DNA of 64,000 nt from Symbiodinium natans (GCA_905221605.1 CAJNDS010002241.1:126501-190500), one strand, 5' to 3'. Counted from the stretch's first letter, positions 1 through 9,500 are shown. Made by a program: numbers and translations. The notes: generated from the sequence alone by a model not told the origin.

Positions 1-127
1 TCCGGGCATGGAGACTGTATACTGGGAATCAGAGAGAGCCATGCGATGGAACATATTCAAAAAACGTTATAAGACTTTGTAATTTACACACATATACATA
101 TGAATACATCCAAAAATATCTTTAACT

Positions 128-192
128 CTCTATCTATCTATCTGGCTAGCTATCTATCTATCTATCGATCTATACATATATATATATATGTA
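128..192. repeat. ATCT / TA microsatellite
   Basis: Tandem TATC units grade into an alternating TA run. No gene is seen in the first 600 bases; the ORFs there are read through simple sequence. Confidence 0.9.
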
Positions 193-214
193 AACCTACA
201 CCCACACACATACA

Positions 215-425
215 TCACACCGTGTGCAGGCACGCCGCCCACCCGCCTACCCGTCCACACGCACCCACCCACAACCACGCCCATCCGCACCCACCCATGC
301 CCACACCCACCCACACCCAACACGCTCGCCCACACTCTCACCCACACTCTCACCCACACTCTCACCCACACGCCCACCCACATGCCCACCCACATGCCCA
401 TACCCACCCCAATCCAACAGCCACT
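215..425. repeat. C-rich CCCACA/CTCACC minisatellite
   Basis: Degenerate tandem repeat of CCCAC-type units including several copies of CACTCTCACC. It creates His/Pro/Thr-rich open frames on one strand and Gly/Val-rich frames on the other. These are composition artefacts, not genes. Confidence 0.9.
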
Positions 426-1260
426 CTCCCACCAAACAAGTCTCGAGGCTCTCTAATGCCTTTCTACATCTCCACTACTGGATCCTAGCCTACCCTAAAA
501 GACAAGGCCCAAACAAGGCCCAATAGGCTCTTCCAACTTGCTACGACCTGAACAATCTAAATAAGATCCTCTTGAACCCAAGAAGGGGAAGACATGAGAT
601 CGTTTAGGGTTTAGGGTTTAGGGTTTAGGGTTTAGGGTTTAGGGTTTAAGGTTTAGGGACCATGAAGCGGACAAGATGCAAGTGCTTGAACGCGGTTCCT
701 TGGCTTATTCTGGCTCAGAGAGAAACTTGGCTTGGGGACTCGGATTCAAATGTCATCATTCAACACCAAACCCTAAACCAAAACCCTAAACCCTAAAACG
801 AAAAGTCGTTAGGATGTTATTCAGTTGTGGGAAATTAAAGGCTGAGAGTGAACCCTAATCCCTAAACCCTAAACCCTAAACCCTGGGGGGGGGGGGGGGG
901 GCGACCACACAACCCATCCCGAAGCCCTGCCGCATGCAACCAAGAACCTCGGAGCCCGACATGGTTTAGGGTTTAGGGTTTAGGGTTTAGGGTTTAGGGT
1001 TTAGGGTTTAGGATTTAGGAGTTTAGGCTGGGTTTAGGGTTCAGGATGTAGGGCTTAGGGTTTAGGGCTTAGGGTGCCTAGACTTAAGGCTTTAGGCTAT
1101 TCGGGCATGTTAGTGTTTAAAGCCCCCGGAGGATTCTTGGTAGACTTTAGGTCTTCGCTTCTTGATGCAGCCCTAAACCCTAAACCCTCAAATCCTAAAT
1201 CCTTAACTCCTAAACCCTCAATATTTCCCTGAACCATAAAGCATCCAAAATTCTGGGAAA

Positions 1261-1367
1261 GGCGATTTCTCCCAGCCGCGGCGTGAGCTCCAAAAGGGCC
1301 AGGCGAGAATCATCACGGGCCCTTGCCTTGAGAGCTGCACCGAGCTCCCGCATGTCCTTGGCTGATT
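1261..1367 (-). CDS. Exon candidate, unknown protein
   Basis: The minus strand is open for about 36 codons; the peptide includes KDMRELGAALKARARDD and then LLELTPRLGEIA. Third positions are about 64% G/C by hand count. The 5' side abuts a TTTAGGGTTAG sequence that could be the 3' splice site, so the flanking ITR would be intron. The amphipathic Leu-rich reading resembles helical-repeat proteins, but no family is assigned. Confidence 0.45.
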
Positions 1368-1809
1368 CTAACCCTAAACCCTAAACCCTAAAGCCTAAAC
1401 CCTAAACCCTAAAGCCTAAACCCTAAACCCTAAACCCTAAACCCTAAACCCAATTTTAGGCTTCAGGGTTGAGGGCTGGGATCTCCTTGTGTTCTTTTGG
1501 GGTTTAGGGTTTGGGTCTTAGGTACTTCCCCAAACAACAAAGATACTCCTAGGCAATTTAGGGTTTTGGGTTTAGGGTTTAGGGTTTGGGGTTTAGGGTT
1601 GCGTTTGAGTAGTTACCACACAGCCACTCTTGGGTCTACCTACCCTATCCCTAAATCCTAAACCCTAAGCCATAAACCCTACACCTTGAATCCTACATCC
1701 CAGGCCCGGAATCCTAAGCCCTAAGCCTGAAACCAACTGCTGCAAACTTGGATCCTAGTTGTTAAGCTGTTGTTTAGGTTTTAGGGTTTAGGGTTTAGGG
1801 TTTAGGGTT

Positions 1810-1848
1810 TAGGCTTTAGGCTTTAGGCTTTAGGCTTTAGGCTTTAGG
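1810..1848 (+). repeat. Homogenised TTTAGGC variant array
   Basis: About five consecutive TTTAGGC units follow normal TTTAGGG units. The same single-base variant is repeated in register, which points to local slippage amplification of a mutated unit. Confidence 0.9.
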
Positions 1849-2212
1849 GCTTGGGCTCTAAGGCCTTTAGGGTTTAGGTTGTAGGGTGTGGGGCATGGCG
1901 CTGGTGAAGGGACGTCTACAAACTTTCTGATGGGCATGGCGCGGATGTGCTTCCTAGGCTTGTTCAGGTTGCCTAAAGAGTTGTATCAGGCTCTTGGGTT
2001 TAGGGATCTAGCCTTAGAACAGGTCCTAGGGAAGCAAGTAGCCTACAACCGAAGTAGTAAGTCCTTGCAAGGGGTTTGGGGTTTAGGGTTTAGGCTAAGG
2101 TTCTTGCAGGTTTTGTACTCGAAATTTACCTGTATAGCCTTGTTAAGATCAATATACCCAAGAATGACGGCCGAATGAGGGCAATTGTTGCTTTCAAAAT
2201 TCTGAGCCTCAA

Positions 2213-2470
2213 ATGCCTCCCTTGGCTCCACACACAATGCGCAAACTCCAACTCCTCAGCAGCCAAGTTTCAACTTCGGACAAGGACCAGTGCTTGATGG
2301 AGAGGGACCTTTCCCAGCAGTTTGCAGCCAGAAACATACGCGTTACGGATTATGAGAAGAGAACTTGGATAGTACTTACAGATGGTAAGGGAATGGTTTG
2401 CACGGTCAGCCCCCAAGACCTCCTTCTACTGGATACCTCACACTTCATAAACCCTAGCCCTAAATCCTAA
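2213..2470 (+). CDS. Candidate coding segment, unknown protein
   Basis: An 85-codon open frame whose middle (VTDYEKRTWIVLTDGKG) reads like a folded domain rather than repeat translation. A GTAAGG in the middle could be a donor. The last codons run into CCCTAAA-like sequence, so the frame probably does not end here naturally. The opposite strand also has a GTAAGT, so strand is uncertain. Confidence 0.3.
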   Translation: MPPLAPHTMRKLQLLSSQVSTSDKDQCLMERDLSQQFAARNIRVTDYEKRTWIVLTDGKGMVCTVSPQDLLLLDTSHFINPSPKS

Positions 2471-2519
2471 ACCCCTAAACCCTAAACCCCTAAACCTTAA
2501 ATTCATGACTGAAAGGCTG

Positions 2520-2640
2520 AAGGTGGGAAAGGCCCTGCACCGCTTCGAAGAAGCCGGTCTCTTCAGGAAATGCCGATTCTTCAAAACGGCCGCCGCTGAC
2601 GTTCAGGAGTTCCACCTGTTTCTTGGAGCGTAAGCTTTAG
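2520..2640. CDS. Exon candidate, strand unresolved
   Basis: Unique segment open on both strands. The plus frame gives MTERLKVGKALHRFEEAG and so on, ending at TAA (about 68% G/C third positions). The minus frame gives KKQVELLNVSGGRFEESA and so on (about 59%). It is probably coding on one strand, with the plus strand slightly favoured. Confidence 0.3.
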
Positions 2641-2664
2641 GTTCTGTTGGGGGATTGTATGCGC

Positions 2665-2727
2665 GCGCGCTGGGTGGGTGGCCGGGTGGGTGGGCGGGCG
2701 GGCGGGCGGGCGGGCGGGCGAGGGGTG

Positions 2728-2758
<31 letters not shown>

Positions 2759-2832
2759 GGTGTGTGTGTGTACATACGTGTGTGTGTATATATCCATATA
2801 TACATCTATATATATATATATATGTGTGTGAA
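2665..2832. repeat. Compound microsatellite GGGC / GT / TA
   Basis: A GGGC/GGGT run passes into (GT)n with interruptions and then (TA)n. The Gly/Val/Cys and His/Thr frames here are artefacts. Confidence 0.95.
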
Positions 2833-3126
2833 GTGTTTCTTTCACATGGTTGTGTAGGATGTATTTTTGTGGGTATGACTATGCTAAACTACGTACTGTT
2901 TTGAGGGTTTGCAAGGCGTGCAGGGCTTTTAGTTTTCAGGCTTCATGAAGCAGGGTTTCGGCTTTAGCTGGCACCAAGTGCCAGGAGTACTTGCGCATAC
3001 AAAGAATATGCACGCTATCTTAGGCTTTAGAGCCTCAGCGGGTTCTTCAATACGTTGTGGTCCCTTTCGGGGTACTACGGAGCCTTCTATTAAGGGTACC
3101 CAAATCGACCACCACTTAGACTTAGT

Positions 3127-3230
3127 AGCCCAGTAACCATATTATAATAAGGGCATCCTTTTTTGGGTCGGTTACTTTACAAGGGAACCTTGAACCCCAA
3201 AAAAGGGGAAAGGGTACCACTGGGCTACCA
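3127..3230. mobile_element. MITE family B, copy 1
   Basis: Terminal inverted repeats GTAGCCCAG / CTGGGCTAC enclose an inner pair (AAGGGCA... / ...GGGTACC). About 104 bp, full length. It carries GT just inside the left end and AAG just after the right end. The right end is followed directly by an ITR. Confidence 0.85.
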
Positions 3231-3235
3231 AGAAC

Positions 3236-3317
3236 CCTAAACCCTAAACCCTAAACCCTAAACCCTAAACCCTAAACCCTAAACCCTAAACCCTAAACCC
3301 TAAACCCTAAACCCTAA
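3236..3317 (-). repeat. ITR array, about 11 CCCTAAA units
   Basis: Perfect tandem CCCTAAA units starting 5 bp after MITE B1. Confidence 0.97.
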
Positions 3318-3577
3318 AGAGAACTGCCTGGTCGCAGGGATGTCTTTTGAGCACCCAGGACAAGTACTCCAACTCTGGACGCCGTGGTAAGGAGGGATGT
3401 AGCTCCCTGCAGAGCCTTTCTGATGGAGTTCTGTAGGGGTTTCGGGTTTCGGGTTAAGGATTTAGGGTTTAGGGTTTAGGGGAACAGCTCTGATACTGTG
3501 CGTTCTAAGGCGGTAGTGAGGGTTCATAGTTGGTCAACTAAGGCTGCGCACTCAAAAAGGGATAAAAAGACAGTCTC

Positions 3578-3678
3578 TTGGGATGTTCCCCCTTATACCA
3601 ACAGTCCTTAGGAGGGATTGTAAAGGGGGGTACTATACTCCCTATCAAGGACTGTTAGTACAAGGGGGAACATCCCAA
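3578..3678. mobile_element. MITE family A, copy 1
   Basis: A 101-bp fold-back with ends TTGGGATGTTCC / GGAACATCCCAA and inner arms CAGTCCTTA / CAAGGACTG. Same length as copy A3. No clear target-site duplication. Confidence 0.85.
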
Positions 3679-3855
3679 ACAATCTCCAACTCCGCACCCA
3701 GGTGGCGGCCAGGTAGGAAGTAGGTGTTCCATGGTTGACGTGAAGTTGAGCGTGGTGGAGCCCCGCTGCAAAGCACCAGTCCTGGGTGCTGGGGGCAGGC
3801 TGGGGTTGAGAGCTTTATTTGTTTTTTGTTAATTTTTTTGGGGCCCTGATCATGT

Positions 3856-3866
3856 ATATCTCTCTC

Positions 3867-3903
<37 letters not shown>

Positions 3904-3948
3904 ATTTATGCACCTTTCTATTGGGGGGGGGGGGGGGGGAGGGGGGAA
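3856..3948. repeat. CT microsatellite and poly-G run
   Basis: (CT)n followed within about 20 bp by a long G homopolymer run. Confidence 0.95.
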
Positions 3949-4735
3949 GGGCGAGAATCTTCCACAAAGGACTCCTGTTTCGTGATCTCCAAACTCCAAC
4001 AAAAACACCAAAGTCGATTCCTCTGTAACCCAAATCTAGGGAACCCCAAACCCCATTGCTTCTAAACCCTCAACCCAAATAACCCCACTTTGGAGCAGAC
4101 CCTGGAAAAAAGTATTTTCAGGGATAAGTAGCTATAATAGCAACCCAGAACAAAAACAAGTTATTAACGCATAGTACTCCAAAACTCAAATTAAGGGAAC
4201 TCGCAAACATGCCAAAAAGACAGGGCCCAGTGTCACGAGGGACTCCGGCATGTTGGCCGACATGTTGCCGATGAATGTGAACCATCCTTAGATTCTGGGG
4301 TAGGGTTTAGGATTTAGGGCTAGGATTTCGGGTTTAGGGCTAGGCTTTAGGGTTGAGGGCTTCTGATTATGTTTTTGGTAGGGTTTGGGGCTAGGGTTTA
4401 GGGGTTGGGGTTTAGGGTTTAGGGCTAGGGTTTTGGCGTCTAGGGTTTAGGGCTAGCTTCTCAAACAACTGGATGAACATCAAGCACATGCCTTAATGGA
4501 CAGACTGTAATAGCTTGCTATGTATTTTGTGTTGGATACATGTGTATATATACATATAAATATATATATATATGTATTCTAGTAAGTTTCTATCCAATCT
4601 TACATTCTAGATTAAGAGCTCAGAAGTTCACTAACCCAGAGCCCAGCAGCCAAGATGGTCGAAGCTCCCCTCGCCCGCTCGCTTGGCGGCAGCATCCCAG
4701 GCCTCTTCTGCGAGCCTTCCAGACACCCGGTCCTT

Positions 4736-4972
4736 GGCAGCCCAGCAACCATGTTAGAATGAGGGGGTTTAGGGTTTAGGGTTTAGGGTCTAGGGTCTAG
4801 GGTTTAGGGTTTAGGGTTTAGGGTTTAGGGTTTGGGGTTTAGGGTTTAGGGTTTAGGGTTTGGGGTTTGGGGTTTGGGGTTTGGGGTTTGGGGTTTGGGG
4901 TTTGGGGTTTAGGGTCCCTTTTTCTGGGGGTTGGTTACTTTTAGAAGGGAACCTTGAACCAAAAAGCTGAAA
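4736..4972. mobile_element. MITE family B, copy 5, split by an ITR
   Basis: The left part (GGCAGCCCAGCAACCATGTT) ends at the point corresponding to ATAAGGG in copy B1. After 148 bp of telomeric units the family B sequence resumes as CCCTTTTTCTGGGGGTTGG and continues to the AAGGGAACCTTGAACC block. The telomeric array therefore lies inside a pre-existing element. Confidence 0.7.
4766..4913 (+). repeat. ITR with a TTTGGGG sub-block
   Basis: TTTAGGG units followed by about eight consecutive TTTGGGG units and then TTTAGGG. The homogenised variant block implies local amplification after insertion. Confidence 0.95.
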
Positions 4973-5214
4973 ACGCAGTTACCGAGATTCAATCCCTGCC
5001 TGAAGGCTGTAGTTTTGTGAGTAGTGCTCCTTCCACAGGCCTTGGGAAATTGATCATCGCAGAAAAGATGAGATGCTCTACATGCCACCGAGGTGTGTCA
5101 GGCTGAAGTTACATGATGTCTCTTCAATATCTCAATAGAACCCTAAACCCTAAACCCTAAACCCAGAACTCTAAACCCTAAAAAAAAACCTAAACCCTAA
5201 ACCCTAAACCCTAA

Positions 5215-5544
5215 ACCCTAACCGTCCTAACCGCGCCCAAGCAGCAATCGTGGATGGTGCGGGTGAAGTCGACCGACCCGGTCCGAATTGCCCGCGACAT
5301 CCAGTAGAGCCATGGATCGGTCTGCCTGGAGGTTACATTGACCAACTCCCCATCATGGCTCTTGAGCGTTTGTCCCAGTAACCCGCGCACGTGTGCATGG
5401 AGCACATGTGCCCAGGCTTGCCACTTTTGCTCGTGGCAGAGCAGCCTTGCGGCCTCTAAGGCGGCGGGGCGCAGAGCCGGGCGCAGAGACGTCATGCTCT
5501 GAAACAAGTCCGCGACTCGGACGACAATAAACCTCCATTGTTGG
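5215..5544 (-). CDS. Large exon candidate, unknown protein
   Basis: Minus-strand frame of about 105 codons. The middle reads MTSLRPALRPAALEAARLLC, then HEQKWQAWAHVLHAHVRG and TDPWLYWMSRAIRTG. Third positions are clearly G/C rich (about 70%). It is one of the longest non-repetitive frames in the window. An AAATAG precedes it as a possible acceptor. Downstream it runs into GGTTAGGGTTTAGGG, where a GT donor would be telomeric. No family recognised. Confidence 0.55.
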
Positions 5545-5879
5545 GGGTACTATTTAAAATCATCATGTTTGTGCCTTATTGGGTTTAAATTCAGTATTCA
5601 TCAAAATGCAAAATGATGTTTTCACAATGGCCCAGACACTGCTGGTATGTGGGCAATTCCACCTTCCTCTCTAAGGTGTGGTGGTGCTGGTTATAGGCGA
5701 AGAATGAGAAGCTCACCTAGGATGGCCATTAAAACCCTCTGAAAAAATATTCCTAAATATAATCCTCTTAAGCCCAATAAGGGAAAATAAACCCTGAACC
5801 CTAAACCCTAAACCCTAAACCCTAAACCCTAAACCCTAAACCCTAAACCTTAAACCCTAAACCCTAGTCACCCACTCAC

Positions 5880-5916
5880 AGATCTTGGGCCCCCATGCGA
5901 GCTTCTGGGCCTTGGC
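5880..5916 (-). CDS. Second part of an ITR-split exon
   Basis: Minus-strand 37-bp segment reading AKAQKLAWGPKI, followed at once by GTGAGT, a textbook 5' splice site. If the intron 5917-6058 is removed as GC-AG, it joins in frame to 6059-6140. Combined third-position G/C is about 82%. Confidence 0.5.
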
Positions 5917-6058
5917 CTGGCAGGGCAGGAAGGGTTGCCAGTTGCTGCGTTGGACCCTAAACTCTAAACTTCTAAGCCCTAAACGTCTAGACCCTAAACC
6001 CTGAACTTCTAAACCCTAAACCCTAAACCCTAAACCCTAAAGCCTAAAGCCCTAAGGC
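5917..6058 (-). repeat. ITR insertion with 40-bp flanking duplication, possible GC-AG intron
   Basis: Degenerate CCCTAAA units flanked by direct repeats: 5914-5953 and 6056-6094 are near-identical (39-40 bp, a few differences). On the minus strand the segment begins CAG|GC and ends CCAG|GCC, so a GC-AG splice would restore the duplicated coding frame. Confidence 0.6.
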
Positions 6059-6140
6059 CTGGCAGGCCAGAAGGGTTGCCAGCTGCTGCGTTGGGAGGTC
6101 GCTGTGCTCAGCCAGCGCACTCCTCCACGCCTCGCAAAGC
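6059..6140 (-). CDS. First part of an ITR-split exon
   Basis: Minus-strand frame reads CEAWRSALAEHSDLPTQQLA, then TLLACQ, and connects to AKAQKLAWGPK after the predicted splice. A CTCAG lies at the 5' edge as acceptor. The G/C third-position bias is among the strongest in the window. Family unknown. Confidence 0.5.
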
Positions 6141-6186
6141 CTGAGGTTTAAGGTTTAGGGTTTAGGGTTTTAGGGTTCGGGGTTAG

Positions 6187-6286
6187 GGTAGTTACATGGT
6201 GCCTCAGTATGGGCCCTTAAAAGGGGCCCCTTTTGTACCCAAAAAAACCGACGGCCTATAATTGAGAACCATACACCTACCCTTAA
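6187..6286. mobile_element. MITE family D, copy 1
   Basis: Left end GTAGTTACATGGT with inner palindrome GGGCCCTTAAAAGGGGCCCC; the right end is a degenerate inverted copy (ACCATACACCTACCC). Confidence 0.65.
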
Positions 6287-6842
6287 AGGAAAGGGGCTCT
6301 GTGGGCCCTGGTGAGATCACATATCTCTGGGTTAGACAGGGTCAGATATGGACTGCGGTTGGGATGTGGGAAACTGAACAAAAAAGATTCCAAAGCGAAC
6401 CCCCAGAAGCTCAGAATAGTGGCACTTGCCTGTGGCCAGGGCGCCATCAACCATATGGCAGAAGGCATCGGCAGATCGCCCTAGGAAGTTATGCCCCGAT
6501 CTCCTCAGGTTTAGGGCTTACGGTTTAGGGTTTAGGGTTTAGCCCTCTTGATTCTTCTTAGTATGAATCATGTGTTCATATTATGGTTCTACCATGTCTG
6601 TGTACATTTATGTAACATACATACTAGACTGCTGTCTTCTGTATAATATAACATTGGCACTATATTGCTGTCTTCTGTCTGTAACAGAAAATTTTGGCAC
6701 ATATTTATGTTCTTCAGATTCTGTTACAGATTTTACTGTACCATTGTACCATGACATCGTTAAAATATCATTCTACTGTTCGATTGTTAGGCTTAAGGTG
6801 TGGGGTTTGGGGCTTAGGGTGCTCCGCCCTCCCATTATGGGG

Positions 6843-6990
6843 AAAAGCCTATAAACCCTATAAACCCTATAAACCCTATAAACCCTGTAAACCCTGTAAA
6901 CCCTGAACCCTAAACAAACCCTAAACCCTAACCCCTAACCCCTAAACCCTAAACCCGAAACCCTAAACCCTAAACCCTAAACCCCAAGCC
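6843..6990 (-). repeat. ITR with CCCTATAAA and CCCTGTAAA variants
   Basis: Four CCCTATAAA units and two CCCTGTAAA units precede standard and degenerate CCCTAAA units. Lengthened 9-mer units are amplified in register. Confidence 0.9.
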
Positions 6991-7033
6991 CAGTCTCGGC
7001 AGACGCTGCAGAAGTTCACATCCTTCCTTCCTT

Positions 7034-7370
7034 AGTAGCCCAGTAACCATATTACAATAAGGGCACCCTATTTTGGGTTGGTTACCTTACCCAAAGGGTC
7101 CATGTACCCATATGGTATATACTTGGGCCTTAAAGGGGTTCCGATACAGTAGCTTTAGGGCCCAAGTATATACTATCTAGGTACATGGACCCTTAGGGTT
7201 CTCTTGGCTGCACTTAGGATGGTGGCTATAAATTAAGTTTTTAGCTGCCCTATTAAGAAACCCAATAAACCCAACAAGGCTCAGGATCTAAAGTTACAGT
7301 AAAGCACCACAAAGTTATACGGGAACCTTGAACCCCCAAAAAGGAAAAAAGGGTACCACTGGCTGCCAAG
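7034..7370. mobile_element. MITE family B, copy 2, interrupted
   Basis: Left half (TAGTAGCCCAGTAACC to about 7090) and right half (from about 7314, ACGGGAACCTTGAACC to GGCTGCCAAG) match copy B1 but are separated by 223 bp. The junctions share TTA. Confidence 0.75.
7091..7313. mobile_element. Nested insertion inside MITE B2
   Basis: Contains a long fold-back at about 7093-7198 with arms AAGGGTCCATGTACC / GGTACATGGACCCTT and a second arm pair around TATATACTTGGGCC / GGCCCAAGTATATA. The arms resemble family D. The remaining roughly 115 bp has no recognised feature. Confidence 0.65.
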
Positions 7371-7435
7371 AACCCTAAACCCTAAACCCTATACCCTAAA
7401 CCCTAAACCCTAAACCCTAAACCCTAAACCCTAAA
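7371..7435 (-). repeat. ITR flanked by a 36-37 bp duplication of a MITE end
   Basis: CCCTAAA units lie between two copies of the family B right end: 7335-7370 and 7436-7472. The two copies differ at a few positions. Confidence 0.8.
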
Positions 7436-7472
7436 CCAAAAAAAGGAAAAAGGGTAACGCTGGGCTACCAGG
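7436..7472. repeat. Duplicated right end of MITE B2
   Basis: Second copy of the family B terminal segment (AAAGGGTAACGCTGGGCTAC), directly after the ITR. No left half of a family B element precedes it, so it is best read as target-site duplication. Confidence 0.75.
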
Positions 7473-7537
7473 CTTCTCAGCCGCCCAAGCTGCCGCAGTG
7501 TCTGCCTGATCAAACCGCACCTGCCAGGTTCACGTCT

Positions 7538-7650
7538 TGAAGGGTTTAGGGTTTAGGGTTTAGGGTTTAGGGTTTAGGGTTTAGGGTTTAGGGTTTAGGG
7601 ATGTTTAGGGTTTAGGGTTTAGAGATGCTTAGGGTTTAGGGTTTTCAAGG
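7538..7650 (+). repeat. ITR array, TTTAGGG
   Basis: About 14 TTTAGGG units with two one- to two-base interruptions. Confidence 0.97.
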
Positions 7651-8279
7651 ATTTTGTGGGTTTTGCCTAGGGCTTTAGGGGTTTGAAGGGTTTGCTTAGG
7701 GTTGCGGGCGTTTTGGGGTTTCGGATTTCAGGGTCTAGGTGGTTGGGATTTTAGGGTTCAGGCTTCGGGAGACGAGCATCTGCAGCAGCAGCAGCAGCCG
7801 GCCGAGACTGTTGCATCGTCTCGTCGACCGGCGAAGGTCAGCAAAGCAGCCCAGGCTTGAACATTGGGGATTGGGATTTCGGGCCTTGGCTTTGGGTTGA
7901 GGGTGTAGGAGTGTCATCACTCTACGACGATTGAGAGCCCTTAACCCCAAACCCTAAACCCTAAACCCTAAACTTCAAAGGCCCATATGCTGCACCCACA
8001 GCCTTTGCACCCGAGAACACCAGCCCCAGACTGCCAGAGCCCAACCATACCAAGCCCCCCAACCTGAAGCCAATCGCACACCCCAGGGCCTGTAAGCCCC
8101 CTAACCCTAAACCCTAAACCCTGAACCTGAAACCCTAAACCCCACACCCTAAACCCTAAACCCTAAACCCTATACCATGAACCCGAAACCCCACCTTCAG
8201 GCGGTGCTGGTGCCGCCGCGGCGGCCACAAACCTGGATTCCCCAGAAGAAAAAACCGGACAAAACAGAAAGGGTGTCGG

Positions 8280-8380
8280 TTAGGATGCTCCGTCTTAATA
8301 CTAACTGCCCTTAATCGGGATTCTAGTATCCACTATAATGATCCCTATTAAGGCCTGTTACTATAAGGGGAACATCCCAA
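8280..8380. mobile_element. MITE family A, copy 2
   Basis: Fold-back with right end GGGGAACATCCCAA and a degenerate left end TAGGATGCTCC; inner arms CTGCCCTTAAT / ATTAAGGCCTG. About 101 bp, as in copies A1 and A3. Confidence 0.75.
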
Positions 8381-8689
8381 GGTGTGGGGTTTAAGATTTA
8401 TAGTGTTTATAGGCCTATTGACTATAAGGTTGCGGCTTTAGGTTTCAAGGCGTGCTGCAGACCAATGCCTGCAAACCCTCTATATATATATATATATTTG
8501 TATACTTATATTCATGTTTATGTTTATTTATTTGCTTATACTTATTTACTTAATTATTTAATTCTTTATTTCTATTTAAGCCCAAATACGCATCCCTCCC
8601 CCCCATATGCATCCGACCAAGCATCGCACAATCTCTTCACCCAAAACCCTGAATCCAAAAGAAATCCGGCAACCACAGCCCTAAGACTT

Positions 8690-9168
8690 GTCAATGTAAC
8701 AGTCGCAAATAATCATAATACAAGTTGATGCTACTACTAGTATTACACAATAAGTCTGGAGAACATCAAAAACAACGGTTCATAATCATGAAGAATAACA
8801 AGCCAGATAATAGCAAGTAGCAAAACGTATCACAAATTGTAATCAAAATCATATAATTCAACAATAAACAGAAATAGTGATACTTAGGAATAGCAACAGT
8901 AAAACCAAAAAAATGTGTTTAATTACAAAAATAGTCATAATAATAGGAACTAACAAATATCATGTAACAGCAACAAAAGAACACTCATAGTATCCCAAAC
9001 TTAGCCTAACCCCTAACCCTAAACCCCAAGATAATAGTCAACAAAGAAACGAACAAAAGACTCATGAACATCGTTGAAAACCTACGAAGAGCGAGCAAGC
9101 TTAACAGCCCAGAAGCAACCCTAAACCTTAACAATAACAAACAACATACTCGTAATCGTTAAAAAACC
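8690..9168. other. AT-rich unassigned stretch
   Basis: Locally AT-rich, A-biased sequence with one short CCCTAAA pair near 9017. No sustained open frame, fold-back or tandem period was seen. Confidence 0.6.
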
Positions 9169-9170
9169 TA

Positions 9171-9287
9171 CTGTAGAAGCCAAGAAGTGGGAAACTCAAT
9201 TGCCTCAATCCTTAATCGTAAAGTAAAGGGAATCCCAGCACTCTTTGCCCTTAAAAAGGGTTTTCAACTTTTTGGGGTTTACTGTAC
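9171..9287 (-). mobile_element. MITE family H, copy 1, intron-like
   Basis: Inverted ends CTGTAGAAGCCAAGAAGT / CAACTTTTTGGGGTTTACTG. On the minus strand it begins GTACAGTAAACC and ends TTCTTGGCTTCTACAG, i.e. GT donor, pyrimidine-rich tract and CAG acceptor within the element. It lies immediately downstream of the exon candidate at 9288-9321. This looks like an introner-type insertion, though no coding frame was found on its downstream side. Confidence 0.6.
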
Positions 9288-9321
9288 GAAGAGCCAGCTC
9301 CGGAGCCCAGAAGCCCGACTG
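9288..9321 (-). CDS. Distal part of an ITR-split coding exon
   Basis: Minus-strand continuation (SGFWAPELAL) of the frame at 9405-9500 beyond the inserted ITR. It ends at the GTACAG of MITE H1. Confidence 0.45.
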
Positions 9322-9323
9322 CC

Positions 9324-9403
9324 CTAAACCCTAAACCCTAAACCCTAAACCCTAAACCCTAAACCCTAAACCCTAAACCCTAAACCCTAAACCCTAAACC
9401 CTA
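9324..9403 (-). repeat. ITR inside a coding exon with 20-bp duplication
   Basis: About 11 CCCTAAA units flanked by direct repeats 9304-9323 and 9404-9423 (one mismatch), each containing CAGAAGCCCGACTGCC. The duplicated bases are part of the coding frame on the minus strand. Confidence 0.8.
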
Positions 9404-9404
9404 A

Positions 9405-9500
9405 GCTCAGAAGCCCGACTGCCGCTCCGTGGGATCCCTGGGCTCCACGAGGAAGCGGCCCTCCAAAGGGCCCACCCAGGGATTGAACCTCGGGGCTTTG
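9405..9500 (-). CDS. Proximal part of an ITR-split coding exon
   Basis: Minus frame reads LPKAPRFNPWVGPLEGRFLV then EPRDPTERQSGF. If one duplicated copy and the ITR are removed it continues as WAPELAL. Third positions are about 80% G/C over the joined 40 codons. With the ITR left in, the frame meets a stop (TGA) at once. No canonical GT/GC-AG pair fits the 20-bp duplication, so it may be spliced non-canonically or be broken. Confidence 0.5.

Noticed and set aside
162-526. Overlapping ORFs on both strands, His/Pro/Thr-rich or Gly/Val-rich
   Set aside because: They are translations of a C-rich minisatellite in several frames and have no independent support.
2581-2904. ORFs rich in Thr/His or Gly/Val/Cys
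   Set aside because: They arise from GGGC, GT and TA microsatellites.
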